64,000 nucleotides of DNA, from the NCBI GenBank assembly GCA_022818135.1, contig JAFMSR010000003.1, forward strand, positions 17,096,351 through 17,160,350. Reading direction: 5' to 3'. Under the pieces are notes generated by a model. The model saw only the letters and a list, made by a program, of their open reading frames with translations. It did not search any database and was not told where the DNA came from. A program made the translations under genes and the position numbers. Below, one piece after another: positions 11,593 through 22,099 of this stretch (the stretch's first letter is position 1; each line of letters starts with the position of its first letter). Source of the stretch: Saxidomus purpurata. Taxonomy: Eukaryota > Mollusca > Bivalvia > Venerida > Veneridae.

Positions 11593-12138
11593 AATATTAT
11601 TTATATGATCTTGTTGAAATAAATAATGTTTAATTTTATCATTGTTTTGATGTTGCTTTCTTATATTTCATAATTATTGTATTCTCTTTTGATACATGTA
11701 CATGTATCTATATTTCATTAATCTATAGGTTTAAAACAGATAAATTTTCCCCCTCACTGGCCGTGTCTGTATCGTAGTGTTTCAGTAATGTCGTCAATCG
11801 CATATACTTATATGCATTAATTTCTGTATTTTATGGTATTTACGGGCTTTTTTACTTACAAATTCGTTAAAAGGCACTGAAAAAAGAAAAAAAATATCGT
11901 CTGGGGTTCGTACCCATACCTAACCGTACTACTTATAAAACTGCAGTGCCTTTCCGTCACGGCTATTCTGACTTCACAACTTGTATGTTTTAACTTTGAA
12001 TATCAACTTACTATTTCAAACCTGACTTACCTATAACGTAAAATAGTTTTATAAATGTGCAATCACGGCTCATGGCATAAAATCCTACTATAGTCTATAC
12101 ATTAAAATTTTTTTTCGAAATATGTTCTGTTTTAAGAG
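11593..12138 (+). promoter_or_regulatory. 5' flank or leader of the HEPN gene
   Basis: The 546 bp between repeat family C and the HEPN start codon. An in-frame TAA (12133-12135) lies just before the ATG at 12139, so the first coding exon cannot extend further 5' without splicing. No TATA box or initiator could be fixed. The transcription start is unknown and may lie further upstream behind an untranslated exon. Confidence 0.3.
11900..11985 (-). repeat. possible tRNA-like SINE fragment
   Basis: On the minus strand, GCCGTGACGG resembles a degenerate A box, and about 50 bp later GGGTACGAACCC resembles a B box (GGTTCGANTCC). A poly-A-like run follows. There is no convincing cloverleaf, so it is not called a tRNA gene. 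Confidence 0.3.
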
Positions 12139-12739
12139 ATGGCAACACAGGAAGACAAGTATTACCTGAGGGCATCATATCTTTTGACAAAAGGAGGAAG
12201 GTTTGCAGCAATGAAAGTTTTAGACAGGGTAGTGGCAGCTCAAGGTGGTGACCTAGACTTGATTTTGAAAAAAGAACGTGCAAATCTACATAAAAATTTA
12301 AAAAGGAACAGTTTAGAAAAGTTATTTCCTATTAGTGGAATGACGGATATTTCAGCGTGGGACATTACTTTGCTAGCGAATGTGTTGCTGAATGTATTTC
12401 ACCCTTCACTCAATCAAAGTGAAAGAAAGTATCTAAGAGTCATAGAGTCTCGAAGAAATTACATTGCGCATCATCCGAGCGGTTCGCTGAGACTCGACCA
12501 GTTTGACGATTTTTGCAGAGATGTTAAAAAAGCTGTGAATAAACTATGTTCAAACTTGGATAAATCTGTCCAGGATGAGGGTGATGCAATCATTAATGAC
12601 TGTTTGTTGATTCCACTTGACGATGCCGTCCAAATTGAAGAATTGAAGCAAAAGCTACAAGACATAGATGATATGTTTATACTTCTTCTCGCCAAATCAG
12701 GCCCGATTACGGAAGAGGATTTAAGGAGCATGAAGGAAG
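12139..12739 (+). CDS. exon 1: HEPN domain of the DZIP3 type
   Basis: The 200 codons hold a domain of the family found at the N-terminus of DZIP3-like proteins. Landmarks are SYLLTKGG (13-20), LEKLFP (59-64), DITLLANVLLNV (75-86) and the active-site-like segment SRRNYIAHH (104-112). Arg106, Asn107 and His111 fit the RNxxxH signature of HEPN ribonucleases; an alternative His112 gives the x4 spacing seen in some members. A second helix DQFDDFCRDVKKAV follows (120-133). HEPN domains dimerise and either cut RNA or act as interaction modules; which applies here is unknown. The ATG has purine at -3 and G at +4, and an in-frame TAA sits two codons upstream. The exon ends after one base of a codon (GAAG|GTACTT), phase 1. 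Confidence 0.85.
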
Positions 12740-12992
12740 GTACTTAAAAATCTTTAGAAAAAGAAATTTACCACTAATACTGATTGAACAGTGACTATCA
12801 TGAAAACGACGAAATGATGAAACTGATTTTATTTATTGATTAATTTAATTGCAAGGATGATTGTCTTCATGATGATTACAATGATTGCGTTAATGTTCAC
12901 TTTTGTATACGTTCTATCGTTCTAGATGGTTATGATTATTGCAAGGATAATGGTGAATGGTAATTATATGATGATCAAAAATTAATAATGAG

Positions 12993-13182
12993 CGTAGCGG
13001 TGGTGTAGAGGTTAAGGCGCATGTCACTCACCCCGGAGGTTACGGGTTCTAGTCCAACTGCGGTCACGATTGTACCGCCTCATATGACACTAGTACTGGC
13101 TTTTCCAGGAAGCGGATTTGAAGGTGACTCGATAGGCTAGAAACTTCTTCACAATCGAGCTAAAATAAATGAGTATAAACTA
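12993..13182 (+). repeat. tRNA-derived SINE
   Basis: Box A TGGTGTAGAGG at 13001-13011 and box B GGTTCTAGTCC at 13045-13055 have tRNA-like spacing. The body includes 'CCTCATATGACAC', 'TTTTCCAGGAAGCGGA', 'ATCGAGCTAAAATAAAT' and ends in GAGTATAAACTAA. The body recurs at 56820-56946, so this is an interspersed Pol III retroposon. It lies in intron 1. Confidence 0.75.
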
Positions 13183-13570
13183 ACCAAGTTTTATGTGATA
13201 CTGGAATTATTTGAAATCACTCCCGAAATTAGGCAGTTGTACGTTGTACGTTTGCATTTACGAGTGCGAGTGTGAGTGCGCTGGTCAGGTGTATTATAAA
13301 TCTTAACATGCTGGCGTTTTTCCTCCTGGACGTAAAACGGCTTCAATAATTGTTTTGCTGATGAAGATACAGGCTTGAAATAATGATTCAACGATAGTTA
13401 GATAACAGGGCCACATCATTTGATTCAAAACACGTCAAAAATATAACTTACAATAAGAAGAAGAGTTATCCACCACAAAAATCCGACAATTTCTTACTCA
13501 CCAGCTAACATTTGTCTCGTTTAAAGTAAACCAGAAACCACTTTATGATCTACCCCCTGAATTATATTTT

Positions 13571-13760
13571 CCCGCCGCAAATGCGGGACGGGGATTTAAA
13601 ATTGAAATACGTTCGTCGGCCCGTACGTCCGAAACATTAAGAGTCTGCTCCATATCTTCTATATCCTGCGAGGGAAGTTCATATAACTTGGTCAATGACC
13701 TTAAGTGGACGGCTTTTGGGCACGAGTTTTACACGTCGTCTTGATGAGGTGAAAACTTGA
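13571..13760 (+). repeat. repeat start with 5' hairpin (family undefined)
   Basis: CCCGCCGCAAATGCGGG (hairpin) is followed by a CGTTCGTCGGCCCGTACGTCCG block, the same layout as the left ends of the other clam families. The interior and right end were not identified; the rest of intron 1 shows nothing recognisable. Confidence 0.4.
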
Positions 13761-14322
13761 TCAAGAGTTAAATGAAATTGTTGTGGATGTGCTTTGTATA
13801 GATGGTATGTTCGCGAGAACTTTTTCCAGTTTGCAAATAATCTTGGCTCATACAATATGGAGCGGTAATATTCAATACATTTTTGTTGCATTCCATTAAG
13901 GTATAACATGATATTGCGGCTTGAGTTTTTTTTACAGATATGCCTGAAATGTTTATATGTTTTTAATGGATGTTTGAAACAATGAATATTTTTGTTGGTA
14001 CATTTCAGTCTATTGTAAGTGTAAAATTTGTATGATGATTTGTATGATGAGTTTTGCAGCTATAGAATATTAAAGTTAAGTATAGCACATATAAATACAT
14101 ATTGATTGAATAAGGTTTTCAAAACTTTATGAAATATACACTGATTCGTGTGCTGCCCAACTTTTTAATTCTTATCGAATCATTTTCAGGCTATTTCTTC
14201 TTTTTTTAATTTTTTGTCGTTCATTTCCTAAATCTGCTGAAGACGACAATATCCAATAGCGACAATTTTGCTGCATGTACCTATTTTCCTCGACCTGCTA
14301 ACGTATTTCATTTATTTTAAAG

Positions 14323-14379
14323 AGGTAAAGCGCCTTGCTGAAATCATGTTAGATGGTCGTCCTTTTCAAAAAGTCAAAG
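14323..14379 (+). CDS. probable exon 2: short linker exon
   Basis: A 57-nt open segment is bounded by an acceptor (TTTATTTTAAAG) and a strong donor (AAAG|GTAAGC). It is symmetric phase 1-1, so it can be included or skipped without loss of frame. Joined to exon 1, it adds EVKRLAEIMLDGRPFQKVK, which continues the helical, charged character of the end of exon 1 (PITEEDLRSMKE). It probably extends the helix that links the HEPN domain to the next domain. It is too short to prove by eye; a spliced read is needed. Confidence 0.5.
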
Positions 14380-15412
14380 GTAAGCTTCTTTTTAACTGCT
14401 GGTATGTAATATGACCCTTTTTGAGCTTCGTAACGAAACAAATATTTTAAAAAAACGAACGCCTTCAGGAGTAAAATTTTGCCCAAAGAAAGCTCGTAGT
14501 ATTCTAAGACTCCTCTGCAAGATCTTTCACGAACAAAAGCCAGGTCAATGTCCCTGTTGGTATTGCATGTTGAGCAAGTGGGTACAAAGTCATTCTCTAC
14601 GACTATAACAATATGTACACACACACCGGTAAACCCGATAAAGTGGGAGCGACTTGATAAAGCTGGAGCGACCGGCAGAAAAGAGAATCATTTTGGTAAG
14701 GGTTTTTTTTCTTTTTTTCTTGGTATACTATTATACCTATCAAAAAGTAATTAATTGTATTAAAGGGCGGTGATTTGTGCACCAATACGTCTTTTTAGAT
14801 ATAAATCTGGTGACGTATTACCTGAGAAATCGATTGTTAAAAGTTCAATTTCTCGTCAGAAATGGTTAAAACCAGGTTTACCAATTTATCGGGTTTACCG
14901 GTCTGAAAACTTTCTGTGCTAAAACATGATATTTGTACAGTCAATCTTGCTGCTAAGGTAGCTGACAAAGAGAGCTCGTTTAGGGCCACGCGCAGTAACT
15001 TTAAAGAGGAAAACAAAACAATTTCCGTCCAGTACTTATTTATGTTTGAAATGAAGTGTTAGGACCAAATTCTTCGAGACATTTCTAAAATCTAGAGGCA
15101 GACATATATATTTTATACATGGCGAACGCTTTTATAACTTAACATAGGACATCTCTTTACAAGTTACTAAAATATATATTTGATTAACAGTTAGTCCAGT
15201 TACAGAGCACAATAATATACATGTTCATTTAAAGTGATAGAAAGAAGGTATAATTACTATTTACTTCTTTAATAGCTAATTATACATTAAAACTTAGGCC
15301 AACAGTTGGACAAGTTTACTTGGCCAGAAGTTGAACCTTTTGCATTGTTTTGCCACGTGTCTTATTAAATGTTTTGTTTATTGAAAATGAAACTTCATTA
15401 TGTGTGTTTCAG
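14380..15412. other. intron, no recognised insert
   Basis: About 1 kb of AT-rich sequence. Frames at 14349-14785 on both strands have no recognisable domain. Confidence 0.4.
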
Positions 15413-15817
15413 TTGTTAAATCAGAACTTCTGCTAAGTGCGTCTGTAAGTGATCAAGAAGACGTAGACCTGGCGAGCAGAATTTTAACTGAAGTAGTAGA
15501 TGCGGCCATAAGAAGAGCTGGGAGTAGTGCAGATCATGCAACGATTAGAGAGAACGTTGACAAGGTACTTGATGACCTAGAACGCATGTCAGGAGTACAT
15601 CTAGAAGGAGCACATCAAGAATGCGTCGTCTTGACTTTTACATGTTCGTCAAATGCGGGCTTACTGGACCTCTTTAACTATCTGGACGGTGAAACCTATA
15701 AGGAACGCTTGAACAGTATAGCATCTGCACTGAATGAGTATCTTCAGCGTCCGCAACCTCTATTCATTTCTTCCGAAGTGACATCTGAATGTTTACGGTG
15801 CATTTTAGACGACTTGC
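15413..15817 (+). CDS. exon 3: TRADD-N-like repeat 1 (both halves)
   Basis: 135 codons, acceptor TGTGTTTCAG, donor TTGC|GTAAGT, phase 1 at both ends. The N-half reads SELLLSASVSDQEDVDLASR, then a long helix to VDKVLDDLERMSGVHLEG. The C-half has a beta strand ECVVLTFTCSS, a helix GLLDLFNYLD, a second helix ERLNSIASALNEYLQ, a strand PLFISSEVTSE and a terminal helix CLRCILDDL. The order of strands and helices, and the spacing LTF...L..L...RLNSI..AL, match the N-terminal TRAF-binding domain of the adaptor TRADD, and repeats 2 and 3 align with it. The identification is by pattern, not by a search. If correct, it is a protein-binding ferredoxin-like fold. Confidence 0.65.
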
Positions 15818-16028
15818 GTAAGTGAAAGTTTAGCTCACACGAACCCAAAGTGCTTATAGTGAACTTTGGGATCGCTTGATATTAGAAGCAACTGCACATA
15901 CTGGTCCTGTACTTATAAAAAATCGTGCTCAACTGAGTTTCGTGCTGAAACTTTGTATCAATAGACTACTGTAAAATTCTTTTGAAAATTCTTTATAAAA
16001 GTATGTCATTTTCCGTAAATATTTATGA

Positions 16029-16750
16029 CTCCCCCATAAAAATGGGGGACATATGGAGGAGAGACAAATTGTTTTTGGCATTGTATTTGAGTACCAATCG
16101 TGAAAGTTTACAGGAATAATTATCAGTATTTGAGATGTGCAACTGCAGATTCATCCAGTATTGGCGGGGCTATGACCCTTACGTTTGTGCAAATCAGCTA
16201 TTGTAACTTGTGTCGCATAAAACTGAAAAAGTATTTGAGCTACAGCCATGAAACTTTACATTAATGTTTTGCACCTTGGAATTTTTGATGAGGATTTATC
16301 CAGTTTATTATGATATGGCCCTTGACTTAATGAAAATTGACGATTTTCAACTTTTGTTGCGCGCTACTCCGAAAGTAGTTTAGGTACAGCCATGAGTCCA
16401 AATAGGAATGTTTATCAGTCTGTGTTGTTGTGCATGGCGCTTTTTTCGTAATCAAACTAAAAATGAATTAGTATAAACTAAATGTGAAATTATGGCCCTT
16501 GACATATGTCGCATACAAAATACAAACATTGTTTGTATATCCAAAAGATATTTGAGCAATTCAATAATGTTTATCAGCATGTGAAGTTGTGCACGTGGGA
16601 TTTTGTTTTGTCTGTCTGTCCGTCTGTCTTTAAAGATGATGTTTAAACTTAAGATCTTTTGTTTCGTATACTGTACAGAGTTAAGAGTAAGAAACATTTT
16701 GTACTCAAACTCAGTTGAGCATGAAAAAAACTTTATAAGCAGGCGACCTA
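16029..16750 (+). repeat. clam repeat family F (5' hairpin CCCCCAT..ATGGGGG)
   Basis: The left end is the 18-bp palindrome CCCCCATAAAAATGGGGG (16031-16048). Degenerate units follow, with 'tttgagctacagccatgaaactttacatt' type segments and TGGCCCTTGAC. A GTCTGTCTGTCCGTCTGTC tract lies at 16610-16628. The right end is unclear. Confidence 0.45.
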
Positions 16751-16857
16751 GTCGTATTTGCTAAATATAGATAAAACCTTTAAAACATATCGCCTAATCA
16801 CGGTAAATTTCAACCAAATGATAATAGAAATATGTCTCGGGTAATCTTGTAATAGTG

Positions 16858-17940
16858 TATGCCCCCTTCAAAAAATAGGCGTATATTTGCGGATGTCTGT
16901 TGGTATGTCGGCCGGTCAAACTTGACATGGAGGTTGGTCATGACCAGCAGAATGACCCTTATTATCCCCCGCCTTGGCGGAGGGGATATAGTAACGGGCT
17001 CCGTCTGTGCGTCCGTCCGTCCATCTGTCACACTCTTGTCCGGAACATAACTCCAAAAGTATTCAAGGGATTTTTTTTAACTTTACAAACAGACAGAGGA
17101 CATTGAGAGGAAGTGCAGTGCCCAAGAACCATAATTCTACTTGGCCTTATTCTTTAATTATTCCCCTTTGTTATATGTTCTTGATCTTTCTTGTCCGGAA
17201 CATAACTCCAAAATTACTGAAGGGAATTACTTGAAACTTAATACAGTGATAGAGTACAATGAGGGGAAGTGCAGTGCTCAAGAACCATAACTCTACCATG
17301 CCACTTTTTGAATTATTCCCATTTGTTGTATTTCTTGAATTTTCTTGTCCGTTGCATAACTTCAAAAGTACTGAAGGGAATTACTTGAAACATCATGCAG
17401 TGATAGAGCACAGTGATGGAAGTACATGCCCAATAACATAACTACCTTATCTAATTATCCACTGCCAAAAACATACATTTCATTAAATTAGAAACTATAC
17501 CATATCCATTCCTCTAACCCCAAATTTCTTGGTCATAGAAAAAGCACTTGGCGGGGGGGATGGCCATGTCAAACATGGCTCTTGTTTATTTTGAGGTCAG
17601 TATGTCAAAGGTCAATGTCACGGTAACTCGGAATTGTATAACAGTTTCTGGACGATAACTCGAGAATACTTGGGCCTAGGACCTTGAAACTCAATGCGGA
17701 GGTTGGTTATAACAAGTAGAGGACCTGTATTGATTTTGAGGTCAGTAGGTCTAAGGTCAAGGTCACAGTTACCAAGAATAGTACAACTGTTTCCGGACGA
17801 TAACTCGAGAATACTTGGGCCTAGGATAACTTCATGTTGAGGTTGTTTATGACCAGTAAATGATCCCTATAGATTTTGGGGTCGGTAGAGGTCAAAAATC
17901 AAAGTCAGGGTGACCTGTAATTTGTAGAATGGTTTCCGGA
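16858..17940 (+). repeat. clam repeat family D, interrupted copy
   Basis: It starts with TATGCCCCCTTC (16858) and contains GTCGGCCGGTC, then units with 'ttccggacgataactcgagaatacttgggccta', 'gaggttggt(t/c)atgacca' and 'TTGATTTTGAGGTCAGTAGGTC'. The related copy is 56655-57230. It is split by the family G element at 16963-17587. It merges with family C units from about 17940. Confidence 0.55.
16963..17587 (+). mobile_element. clam repeat family G, full-length copy with terminal hairpins
   Basis: The left end is a long hairpin (TATCCCC..CGCCTTGGCG..GGGGATA, 16963-16988), followed by TGCGTCCGTCCGTCC. Three ~145-bp units follow with TTGTCCGGAACATAACTCCA, 'gaagggaattacttgaaac' and 'AAGAACCATAA'. 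The right end is the hairpin GCCATGTCAAACATGGC (17563-17579) and then TCTTGTTT. It sits inside a family D unit: the left flank CCAGCAGAATGACCCTTAT and right flank ATTTTGAGGTCAGTA are contiguous in other family D units (for example near 17710 and 57120). No target duplication is evident. Confidence 0.7.
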
Positions 17941-18720
17941 GCGTCAAACATTTGGTTTCCGCTCAATAACTTTAGTCAGGAGTGACCGATTGCAATGACA
18001 TTTGGTGTGTAGGTAGCTTGTGGGAATCGCATTTAGGGTCACTAAAGTCAAGGTTAAGGTCACTGTTACAAAAAATTGGAAAATGGTTTCTGCTCAATAA
18101 CTTGAGTTATAGTGACAGATTGCAATGAAACTTAGTGGGTAGGTAGCTTGCGTAGAGAGAAAGTTTAGGATTGCATTTGGGGTCACTACGGTCAAGGTCA
18201 AGCTATCTGTTTACTTAAAGTAGAAAAACGGTTTCCGCTCAATAGTTCGAGATGGAGTGACCACTGGCAATTAAATTTGGTGTGTAGGTAGCTTGTTTTG
18301 AGCGGAAGCTTGGAATTGCATTTTGGGTCACTACGGTTAAGGTAAAAGTCACTGTTACTAAAGTAGAAAAATGGTTTTCGCTCAGTAACTTAAGTTTGGA
18401 GTGACAAATTGAAATGAAACTTGGTGTGTTTACTAGGTAGCTTACGTGGAAAGGAAGCTTTTTAAGTCACTACGGTCAAGTTCAAGGACCCTGTAATTGG
18501 AAATAGACCTTTTGATATATTTGTTTTAATTTTAGAATTGTTTTAAGCAAAATTAACGTGTGTGGGTAAGGGAAAGGGGTAAGATCCCTGTTACTAAAGA
18601 TATTTTTCAATTTTTTCAATTGTTTAAAAGACAATTTCCGGGAGGCGGGGGGTCAAGATGACTGTTTTTTCACTATGGTCAAGGTCACTGTTACTGAATA
18701 TATATATAGTTTTTAATTCT
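17940..18720 (+). repeat. family C fragment without ends
   Basis: 'GGTTTCCGCTCAATAACTT', 'AGGAGTGACCGATTGCAATG' and 'GGTCACT..GGTCAAGGTCAAG' units like those of 9437-11592, more diverged. Neither terminal hairpin is present. Confidence 0.6.
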
Positions 18721-19528
18721 AAAATGAGACTGGGACTGAGAAAATTGGTCCAGCTGAATATTATTTATTATTGCACAAATGTAAAGACAAATGACCAATT
18801 TTCACCAAATTTCGACAAGGCCTAAAATGTTTATTGGATAATAGCATTCACAAATATGCATGAAAATGATTCTATTAAGTCTTTATCGTAAAGCATATTA
18901 CCATAGCAACCACTAATTATGTCGCATTCGAGAAAGTGAAAGTTAGAGCACGGTCAATTAAAATGAGGATTTATTGAAAAGTTGAGAAATGCCAACGAAG
19001 TGAAAACAAGCAAAATACTTGACGATAAATTATGTGTTATCAGTTGAAATTTCAAGAAAAAGTACCTCCATACGAATGTGTACCATGGCAATCTGGAACG
19101 TCAAATATATGATGTTAAAATTAATGTTTTGACGTTACAAACATTATGATGAAAAATAACAATGTGTGTTATTTGAAAACAAGCATAACTTTAAAAGTAA
19201 TTGATAGATTAACTTGAAATTTTCAATTCACACTCAACATACTTCACACTTTTAGAAAACATTTAAAATGAAATGTGTGATGTTTACTCATCTGGACCCA
19301 TTTTCTCAGTCACAGTCACAAATTAAAGTAACATTTACTTTAAAAACTGTTCCTTGCATAGATTTGCATCAAAGGGGTGGGGGGGCACACGTGTTTTGTA
19401 ATAAAAATATTTATACTGTTCTTTTTCGCTTCACATAATAGCCATATATAATGAGCTATAAAGAGAAACTGTTTTAAATTGACATCTCTTCATAATCAGC
19501 TAAGCCAATTTCATCTTTACATTAACAG
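18721..19528. other. intron sequence, no recognised insert
   Basis: AT-rich. It was searched by eye for the missing N-half exon of TRADD-N-like repeat 2 and none was seen. Confidence 0.4.
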
Positions 19529-19747
19529 GACCTGAAGCAGATTTGAAGGAAAAGCGAACCGTTTACATACCAATACAGATAGGAACGATCGCCGGAATGA
19601 CATTTGTGTGGAATTTGTTTGTTAAAGATGGAATTTTGGAAAATTTAAACAGTCTCACAAAAGTTTTGTCTTCGTGCGTTGGGACTCACCTGACTGTAAA
19701 GGTGTCTTTAAATAAAGAGCAGTTCAAGAAAGTTTTTCTTAAAATAG
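19529..19747 (+). CDS. exon 4: TRADD-N-like repeat 2, C-half only
   Basis: 73 codons, acceptor ACATTAACAG, donor AATAG|GTACTA, phase 1-1. The protein KRTVYIPIQIGTIAGMTFVW, then LENLNSLTKVLSSCVGTHL and KVSLNKEQFKKVFLKIG, aligns closely with exon 6 (KRTIRMPITF..REGMRYVW, CLNSLSEAVSEHVGKHL, KASLDIEQLKTALTEIG) and more distantly with the C-half of exon 3. The N-half that precedes the C-half in repeats 1 and 3 is absent: the exon joins directly to the end of repeat 1. Either the half was lost with the exon or a diverged exon in 15818-19528 was missed. Confidence 0.75.
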
Positions 19748-20034
19748 GTACTACTTTTTACTTTATTTTACTTATATTGCTTCCACCATCTACCATTTAA
19801 GCATAAATGATAAGTATTAGCTATTGTGACCACTTACTGACCGAAGTGCGTGATATGACATAATTGCTCAAACAACATGATGGGATTGACTAAAACTTGC
19901 CAGAGTTAATAATTGGAAGTACAGAGAATAAAGCCTAGGAAAATTATCGAAGTGCTAGGGTTGAGAAGAGATTTAATTTGGTTGACCGTTACCCCAAAAC
20001 TGTCCATCAATTTAACCGTCTCCTGAATATTGGT

Positions 20035-21530
20035 CTAACAATCTGAGTATGTGAGACCTTGTACACACGAATTAATTTGTGGGCTACTTGTTAAGCCCAT
20101 TACTAAAACAGTAAACTGATATTTCACATTGTTGTACCAAAATCTAAAATATTTCCTATCTTGTCGACATACAGAAATACAGTAGAAATCATCAGACAAG
20201 TCTACCGACCCAAAGAAGCAGCATTTCCGCATAGACTTACAAAATTACAACTTCCAGTAGATAAATCCTGCTGCCTGTAATTGAGTCTGTTTTATTTGAT
20301 CTGTCATTGCCCTTTGCCAAAAGAAAAACTTGAGAATAAAAACGGCTTTTAGGAATAACTGATTTTTCACTGGAAGAAAACTGTACCATGGCATCAGTTT
20401 TGTAAGAACTGATAAAATACTGGATGATGACTTGTTTTTCTACAGTCTTTTACCCGTTTTTTTAAAAAATGGATTTTAACTGGACAAAAAAACTGGTTTT
20501 CTCCAAGCCTTTCAAATGTTGGCAGAAAAAACTGAAAAATTACTGGAAATTTAACTGAAAACTGATGTTTAACTGCATTTTAAATGGAAATATCAGCAGT
20601 TCTTGCTGCTGACTTCATGACAGAGTTTACAAAATCTGTACTGTTACTACGACTTTCGGCCACTCGCAGGTAATATTTTTTACAGAAGACCAATTTGCCG
20701 TTTTGATAATACTGTGCATAGAACCACCTGATTTAAAAGCCACTGAACTTGCAGCATCTCTAAATGAATGTGCCTTGAAAGAACTGGTATCTATGCCTGC
20801 TAGGTTTAACACACATTTAAGCCACCTAGTAATTGTAGAGGTACTAACAGATTTAAAAGTTACGAATGAAATTAGTAATTGCTTGTAAAGACCTTGTATT
20901 ATCCCAAAAATCATTGTCATTGCTACCTTCAGCAGAAGATCCTGAATTAACATCAGGAGTATTATCAAAGAGACAGTCTTCAAAAGCGCTGTTTAGTTTC
21001 CTGGCACTATAATAATAAACACCCTGATTAGGAAAATTTTTTCCAAAATCAACCTGATTCTCAGTCATAATAATCAAGCTCAACGTCATCATAGACATTG
21101 TCTCGAGGAAACAAAACCTTTACATTTGGACGAAACTTTGATTTTCTAATATGAGACTGAGGAGCCTCATAAATTTGATCATTAATATATCTACAATTTG
21201 GTGACAAGTTTGTGGGGTCAGCGACCCCCAATACATTTCTAAGTTTTTAGATATCCTCCATTGTTTAAATCAACAAAATAACTTGGATTTTTCAATTTCT
21301 TTTGGCCTCTATCGACTTTAACCTTCAGGGTTTTCTCCTCTTTTTCATTCTTTTTCAATTTGTTGACACCTTGCCCTGACGCGGAAATACCACGCGTAGG
21401 TATGGGCAAAATTTTGCAACTATCGTTTTCGTCCACAAACCCGACACGGACAACTTTACTTTTTAATTTCATTTTTTTTTTCGGAAAAGTCATTGAAACC
21501 CGAGAGAGAGCCACTACTTGAATCACAAGA
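20035..21530 (-). mobile_element. DIRS-like retrotransposon fragments (RT, tyrosine recombinase, gag-like)
   Basis: Minus strand. 20035-20232 encodes RT blocks GSVDLSDDFYCISV and KYFRFWYNNVKYQFTVLVMG, which are typical of DIRS RT. 20580-20983 encodes a tyrosine recombinase end: VSTSTITRWLKCVLNLAGID, KAHSFRDAASS (the H-x-x-R active-site box) and a frame-shifted YLRVAESRSNST tail. 20853-21526 holds two charged, low-complexity frames that could be gag remnants. All pieces are broken. On the minus strand the recombinase comes before the RT, the reverse of the usual DIRS order, so at least two fragments or a rearrangement are present. It lies in intron 4 of the host gene, antisense to it. Confidence 0.7.
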
Positions 21531-22099
21531 CAAAACGTCTATATCAGTGTCAGGCTAAAATGTCAGTAAACAAACAAAAAACCGGACTGTTTGGCAACAA
21601 GAAATACATTCGAAGTGTTGTACAAATGTAAACAGCGTTTACGCAAACTGAAAGAATAGATAACAGAAGAAAAAAGGTAACATACTTTCAAAATCAGAAA
21701 GAAAAGAAGTCTAACATCGTTAGAAAATTGCAAATTCTACACGTGGCTTACTCCCAAGGTCTACATCAAAAACTACATGTATACTCATGTACAGTACTCC
21801 GATACCGACGGTCGCAAAAATAACTATGAATTTTCGCCCGTGCCTTTCATGGTTATATGCCTAACAGTCACGTGATCTATATGTTATTTTTATCTTAAAA
21901 GAGCGATACGACGTAGGTCAATGGAATGACATGCTTAGTTGATTATATATAGAGGCAGGAGGCAAGTATGAAAATAATGAGAATGTAAATGTCTTGTTAA
22001 CATAAAACTGTTTTTCTTTAAGAAGGTACTGTACTACTAACAATTTTAAACACATGTTTCAAATGAAGCTGCTTGTTTCGTGCTTCAATATTCAAGAGT

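Noticed and set aside
11900..11985. Genuine tRNA gene on the minus strand
   Set aside because: Boxes are degenerate and no acceptor stem can be paired; kept only as a possible SINE fragment.
14349..14785. Overlapping open frames on both strands
   Set aside because: They overlap the exon 2 donor and AT-rich intron, with no recognisable domain.
20703..20888. Plus-strand 61-codon frame
   Set aside because: It is the complement of the tyrosine recombinase fragment.
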